From positions 18,163,999 to 18,227,998 of the forward strand of contig ML679969.1 of assembly GCA_007922225.1 (NCBI GenBank): DNA of 64,000 nt, read 5' to 3'. This document shows, one piece after another, positions 58,601-64,000 of this stretch (position 1 is its first letter; each line of letters opens with the position of its first letter). The notes beneath the pieces are model-generated. The model was not told the DNA's origin. It ran no database searches and was given only the letters and a program-made list of their open reading frames with translations. Both the position numbers and the translations under genes were made by a program. The stretch is from Emydura subglobosa. Its lineage: Eukaryota; Chordata; Testudines; Chelidae.

Positions 58601-61600
58601 ATGAAGAGTGGCTTAAGGACTTTTGGCTTAAGGACTTTCCTAAATTCTCTAGTTGAGGACTGCCAAGAGCATAACCTCTTTCCCTGCCCCAGCACAAACC
58701 CTTGTCCACACAAAGACAAGCAAGAGCACCCCGCTCCAGAGGTGATTAGGTACGGGAGGCAGTCACCATTTATGCTTAATCCTAGCAGGATAAATGCTGC
58801 CAATTCAGACAGCTTTACGGTGCCACCACTATCAAAGCACTGGCTAAGAGAAAGACAGTCCTCTCCTTCTCACCCCTTCCTGTACTTGCCAAGATCCCAG
58901 TAGCTGCTCCCCATTGACTTGTGCAAGTGACTCAGTGCACAGTACAGTCAGAAGTACTCTGCACCCCAAGCATGAGACGCCAGAATTGGGGGCACCTCAA
59001 GATGGGTTCAAGTCAATGGGAAGGACAGGGCATAAATAGCATTAGCAGGATCTACCGCAGAGTTATGGGAGACAGGAGGTGCTGCAGGGAAGGAGGAAGA
59101 TGAAGGTGAAGCATAATGGTCTACAGACAGTAGTTAAGAGAGCTTCTCTTCTTGCTCTTTCATAACACAAGAAAGGACCATTCAATGAAATTAAAACATG
59201 ACAAATTCAAAACTGATAAAAGAAAATCCTTTACACAGTGGGCAATTAGCCTGTGGAATTCATTGCCAGGATGTTGCTGAGGCCAAGGACTTAGCAAGAT
59301 TCAACAAGGAATTGGCTGGATCAAGAACAAGAATAACCAGCGTTACAATAACTAATGCTAAGAAAAGACATTTTGGAAGGGATATAAAACCTGATGCTTG
59401 CAGGGCTTAAACTGATCTATTCTTACATGTGTTAGGATGAGACATTCACATGGAGCTCCAATTAGTCCACATCTGCCAGACAAGAGGTTTGGTGCACCTT
59501 CCTCTGTGGCATCTAGTTCTGGCCCTGGGCCATGTTAGAGGCAGAATACAGGACTAGATGGACCACGAGTCTGGTCTGGTGTCTTCCTATATTCCTGCTT
59601 TCCTCCTGCCAGAGAGTATTAAGACAGAGGTCTGGCATTTTTTATTTTAAGTTTAAACAGCTGGCCCCTCTAATCCCACTGAGCAGATTCTTTTACTTTA
59701 CTCGTCTTAGGGGCCCAAATTTTTTTAATAGCCGGTATTTGTTTGGTAAGACACAGTGTATATTTACTGTACTAGACACTTAAACCCACTCCCAAAGAGT
59801 TAATATCTACAAGAGAAGAGTTCACGCTGTGGTTTTAGAACGATCTTTGTTTTCCCTGAAAACCCTTTATTTTAAAATTGGCACCTTCTTATACCAAAAG
59901 TCTGCTCCCTGTGTGTATCAGAGCCTCCTCTGCCAACTGCACTGACTGTAATAATGCAGGTGTATTTATTCCCATTGGCTCTGGAGAAACAATGTAGCTA
60001 TGGCAGAGGGTGCAGGACTCTGCTCTGGCCTGTATACCATCAAAATTGCTGACTACCTGAGCCTTATGGCAAAATCTAGCCTGACTCCTAGCTCCCAAGG
60101 GGATCTTCCAGGGCTGCCAGTTAGAAAAATGCTGCTTATAAACCGAGCACATTTGAGCCAGAGTCATTGAGAGACGCCAGACATGGAGAATGCCGCAGTG
60201 CCTCTCTCATATAAGCACAGTGAGATAGTGGAGCCAGAGGACGAGCTGCTCGAAGGCAGCATCACAACTGAGTTCTAAGCACACTGCTCCAGTTCCAAAC
60301 ACGTCCTTATCCTGGCTGCACTCACAGGAATGACTCTCTCAGTGCCATATAGGATTAGTCACAGAGACACAACTCTGCAATGTCCAGGGGCCTGGCTGTC
60401 CTTGTACAGCCTGCACTCCCAAGGCCAGATTTGGTGTGGCAATAACTTACACCAGTCCAACGCAGGCGTGAAATGCCCCCATTCCGATTTGTGGTGTTTT
60501 ATACTCACTTTGCACTTGTGTAAAGGACTCCACAAAGTGCAGGGCAATGGTGAATCTGGTCCCAGCAATTGCAGTGGAGGCTTTGGGTGGGCTAGAAATG
60601 CAGCACTGGACCACAGACCACTCCCCATCTCATGAACTTCTCTTTTTACTGCTATATTTAGCCCTCGGCGCTTGCAAGGCTGATTATGTCTTCACATACG
60701 CCTGCGTCCATACAGCATGTCTTGAAAACCTAGAACTACACCATATATCCTCTCTTTGCTCTGATTTGAAAGACGATAACAGATGAAGCTGGACTGCACT
60801 GGAAATTTGGGTTTAATATACAATTTCTCTCTTCTGCCTCCAGTCAGACTCTCCCATTTACATTCTGCATGAGCTGATGTAGAGCAATCAGCAATCCCAA
60901 ATAGTTGGGAGTGAAAAAACAGGTGGTGATAGAAAACTAAGGGCTGTTTCTCTCAGTTTCCCCATCAGATCATTTATAGGCTATCCAGGGAAGTTGCCTC
61001 CCTGCAGAATTAGAAGGGTTTTAAACCCGCCCATCGCCAGGACTCACCGATCCCAGAGTTTTGCATGGATCTTGGGACAAGCCAGAGGCAAGGGCTCTTT
61101 GCAGTCAGTCTGATGGTGGAAGATGAATGGAGAGCACCCATCCATATGTGTGGATCCCCACTGGAAGTGGAGTCCAGGGGAACAGTGCAGCAGAGACCTC
61201 CATTCCACAGCCTCTGGACAGGGATGCAGTATGTTTCCTCTCACTGTACAGAGGCAACAGCTAAGGCCTATGTTATTTTCCCCTCCAACATAGAATTTTC
61301 GCCCCACCTGTCTTCTTCATACAGACTGGTCAAATGGATATGGGTTTTAGTGCTTCATAATGGTCTAACTGTCTGCAATGACATCACTCATGAGAACTCC
61401 TGGACAAACTGCTGCTGCTGAATGGCTACCAGGAGAGGAACCACGTGAACGCGACTGAGTTTTGTGCGTGTGCGTAAATTTGCAACAAGAAATGCTAGCA
61501 CGAAAAAAGGGCATAATCTGAAATTCTTTGGAGTCTAACATGTTCAAGGCACCTCCAAAGAGGGGTCTCAACTGCAATTCAGAAGAATGCTTATGAACCA

Positions 61601-61950
61601 CAGAATCCTAAACTCAATCTCATAAATTCAACAGGAAAACTAACCCACATTTAGCAAGAAGCCTCGAGCCTTAGTGACAGCACATACTATGTCAGCAGAT
61701 AGAGTATCTCATGCAAGGGGAGAACCAACATGTGTAATAATTACCTGGCACAGTAGCCTCTGTGCTTGAAAACCCTCCCTGCCTCGGAGTTGAGTGGTGG
61801 GGTAGCCGTTACAGCCGGTGGGCTAATTTCATCCCTGGGGTGCAATTTATCCTGTCCGTCAGGGACGAGTGTACCCCAATATTTCTAGTTTGTTCATTAA
61901 GTAGATTGGAAACAGTATTCTGAGCTTCTAAAGGACAAGATGGCACTCAC
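58601..61950 (-). other. Intron of the TMEM269-like gene, with a CR1 3' end
   Basis: A CR1 3' portion lies at about 59185-59605 (CTTTACACAGTGGGCAATTA ... GACTAGATGGACCACGAGTC). No exon recognised in the rest. Confidence 0.6.
59185..59605 (+). mobile_element. CR1 3' end fragment
   Basis: GCCTGTGGAATTCATTGCCA and GGACTAGATGGACCACGAGT are the terminal CR1 wording. 5'-truncated. Confidence 0.75.
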
Positions 61951-62048
61951 CCAGGGCTGAGCAAGCATTCAGTTGCCTAGCAACCGCTCCATCAGCTAGA
62001 TCAAGCAGGAAACCAATCAGGAGCAGCCAGCAAGCGCAGTGGTATTGC
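61951..62048 (-). CDS. TMEM269: TMEM269-like protein, CDP-alcohol phosphotransferase active-site exon
   Basis: Between TTTTCCTCTAG and CTGG|GTGAGT lie 98 bases coding QYHCACWLLLIGFLL then DLADGAVARQLNACSALG. With the next exon this gives D-x2-D-G-x2-A-R-x8-G-x3-D-x3-D, the full signature of CDP-alcohol phosphotransferases that join a CDP-activated lipid to an alcohol. All four Asp residues are kept, so catalysis is possible. Position next to SVBP and convergent orientation support TMEM269. The earlier N-terminal exon or exons were not found between 62049 and 64000. Confidence 0.88.
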
Positions 62049-64000
62049 CTAGAGGAAAAGAGCAAGGGAAGGACATTAGTGTCTCCATGGCTACGTCAGG
62101 TTCCTAGGTTTGTAACAGGCAACAAGCATATTAATCTTCAGTATTGCCACGAGATGGCCCGTGAAGCTGGAATAGGCACAGCTCTACATCAATGCAGGAG
62201 CCTGAAATCAGCTCACTCCCAAGATTTTCAGTTACGCCTCTGCCTTAATGGGCCTGGCCGGCACCTCCTGGTGCTTGTTCACACAGATTCTCCTGAAGGT
62301 GAAGCAGCACTTAAAGTGGAAGAGCAAATTCCACTCTGAGATCGGGGGAACAAAGGCCAGTTTTGTACACACAACCACTTGCTGAGCCTTGGAGGAGGGA
62401 GGCTTATTGGACTTGGACCACACCAGGGACTGATGGGCTGCAATAGGGAATCAGGTACAGTCCTCCGTTATTTGAGGATGGAAACAACAATGCAGATAAG
62501 CACGCAGGAAAGGAGGAGGAATCAGTGGAGAATTCAGGACTATGTCTGGGATGACATGGTCCCCTAGACCAAACCAGATTAAAGTGCAGAAAAGCTTCAC
62601 AGAGAGATCAAGCAGCTACAACAAATTTGGTGGGTTAGCGTTATAAGGGTTCCTCAGCAAAGGTGCAATCATTTTTGCAGCGCAAAGTAAGTCCCTCCCT
62701 AGCTGTTCACTCTCCTGCTGATGTCCCTTATGACGTGGCTATGGATCTCCTACACTGTTGTTCCAAGAGCCCCTCAATTTTTATTCAAGTTGTCCCTCTG
62801 TCCTGGGTGTAAATGGAGGACAGAATTTGGTCCAATGAAGGACACGGCTACCCTAGAAATGGCGTTCTGCCAGGAAAATGTCTCCCTGTGATTCATCCCA
62901 CTGAAAGAAATGCAGCTCACAAGGGGTACCACCTTGAAATAATTCCTGGACCACACAGTGCTATTGGTTCTATTAAAGACTATTACAAATGTTTACTTGG
63001 CTGATGAAAGTCTGGGATGACTAGCTCTTTCCTTTTTATTCTGTTTTAGGAGCAAAAATTATTACCTGTTCAACAAGCATAGATGAGATTTTAGACCAAT
63101 CTAGCAGTCTGATCTGAGGCAGATCTCTGCAGTGATGTCAATCGGGAGTGAGGGCTGCAGGACTGGGCATTAAATTCTGATTGCACCATAATAACCAACA
63201 AGTAATAGAGTCCAAGGAATATTTTTAGCTGGATATCCTTACAGGACAATGGACAAGTAAAGGCCCCTTTTGGCATCCTACAGAGATTGATGGAAACTCC
63301 CACTCATATGGGAGAAAGACAACCTTGAATATATTCTCCTGTGCCTGTTTACATCTCTTCAATCCCTTCTCTGGTTTTGTTACCTCGCCAGACCACTTTT
63401 CTTTCCTATCTACCCTAAAATCCCAGTGTCACTTACTTAACCTGGAGAAGGTACTTAGCAGCTCACTGGGAATGCAGTGCAGAGAAATGTTACACTACAT
63501 GGGCCAATTCTTGACCTGATTTACATTCCAGGGAATTCCACTGACATCCATAAGGGGACAGAGGGTGTTAATCATGGTAGGATAAAGCCCTCAGAAATTC
63601 CTTTTGGCAACAGCCATTCCCTTCTCATAAGCTGTGACAGCTGTCAGTCTGTCACCTTGGAGATGGCAGGGGACACAAACTCAACCTGGGTTATCTTAGG
63701 CCATGCCCACATGAGGAAAAAATGTCATGTTTTAAACTACACATGTTAACTAATGGTTTGTCTACATTGTACCACAGTATGGCCTGCGCGTGTGTGAACT
63801 GCAGAGCGCCCCAAACAGCTGTGCTCTATCTGTCCCTGTGGGTGCAAACTAAACAGTACCTCATGAACACTTTTTGGTTTGCAGCAGGAGTGTTCACACA
63901 GGGCAGTTAGCGTGCAGCTCTTTGGTGTCCTCTGCAGTTCACACCCTGTCATCTTTCCAAATGTAAACATAGCCTCAATGGGCTCAGCCCTTTCCCCAGT
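62049..64000 (-). other. Upstream part of the TMEM269-like gene, unresolved
   Basis: No exon in phase with 62048 was recognised. Near 63690-63985 a MITE-like repeat is likely (GGTTTGTCTACATTGTACCA at the left, ATGTAAACATAGCC at the right). Open frames here are short and featureless. Confidence 0.4.

Noticed and set aside
1..64000. CRISPR arrays, bacterial operons or plasmid features
   Set aside because: The split genes, LINEs and MITEs show vertebrate DNA; no regular spacer-repeat structure was seen.

Overview
The window is vertebrate nuclear DNA from a non-mammalian amniote, most likely a turtle or another archosauromorph-side sauropsid. The reasons are: three split genes with long introns and GT-AG junctions; many CR1 LINE copies of several ages, including young ones ending in the ATTCTATG-type tail; and PIF/Harbinger and hAT DNA transposons with their short derivatives. 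The species call is an inference from the repeat mix.

Layout. (1) 1-1037 is the 3' half of a young CR1. (2) About 4.1-24.2 kb, + strand, holds seven in-phase exons of a kinase-fold protein of the STYK1/NOK family; the N-terminal and transmembrane exons lie outside the window or were not found. The catalytic loop reads HGDVAARN and the DFG site reads CGLG, so it is a predicted pseudokinase. Its introns hold an hAT MITE, a Harbinger transposon with a 316-codon transposase frame, and several CR1s. (3) 27.6-28.75 kb is a CpG-rich promoter that starts SVBP (+ strand), a 67-residue vasohibin-binding chaperone with coding exons at 28.75 kb and 33.23 kb. Its single long coding intron carries four 'GTCTACAC'-type MITEs. 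(4) 34.4-36.6 kb is an hAT element with a perfect 8-bp target duplication, a decayed transposase C-terminus and a young CR1 inside it. (5) 38.9-43.9 kb, minus strand, is the decayed but readable remnant of a long protein of a family I cannot name, split by two adjacent solo LTRs, each with a perfect 5-bp target duplication. (6) 48.4-62.05 kb, minus strand, holds four in-phase exons of a membrane protein with a complete CDP-alcohol phosphotransferase signature, best matched to TMEM269; its 5' end is not identified. Nested CR1s and one probable solo LTR fill its introns.

The three host genes are not obviously one pathway. The order STYK1-like, SVBP, TMEM269 resembles the human 1p34 region (SVBP-TMEM269, with YBX1 nearby), whereas human STYK1 lies at 12p13 near YBX3 and MAGOHB. 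This suggests the kinase here is an ohnologue of STYK1 that mammals lost. The main candidate for an undescribed system is the 38.9-43.9 kb remnant, whose blocks look like a widespread uncharacterised repeat-borne protein with a possible N-terminal Cys/His zinc-binding module.
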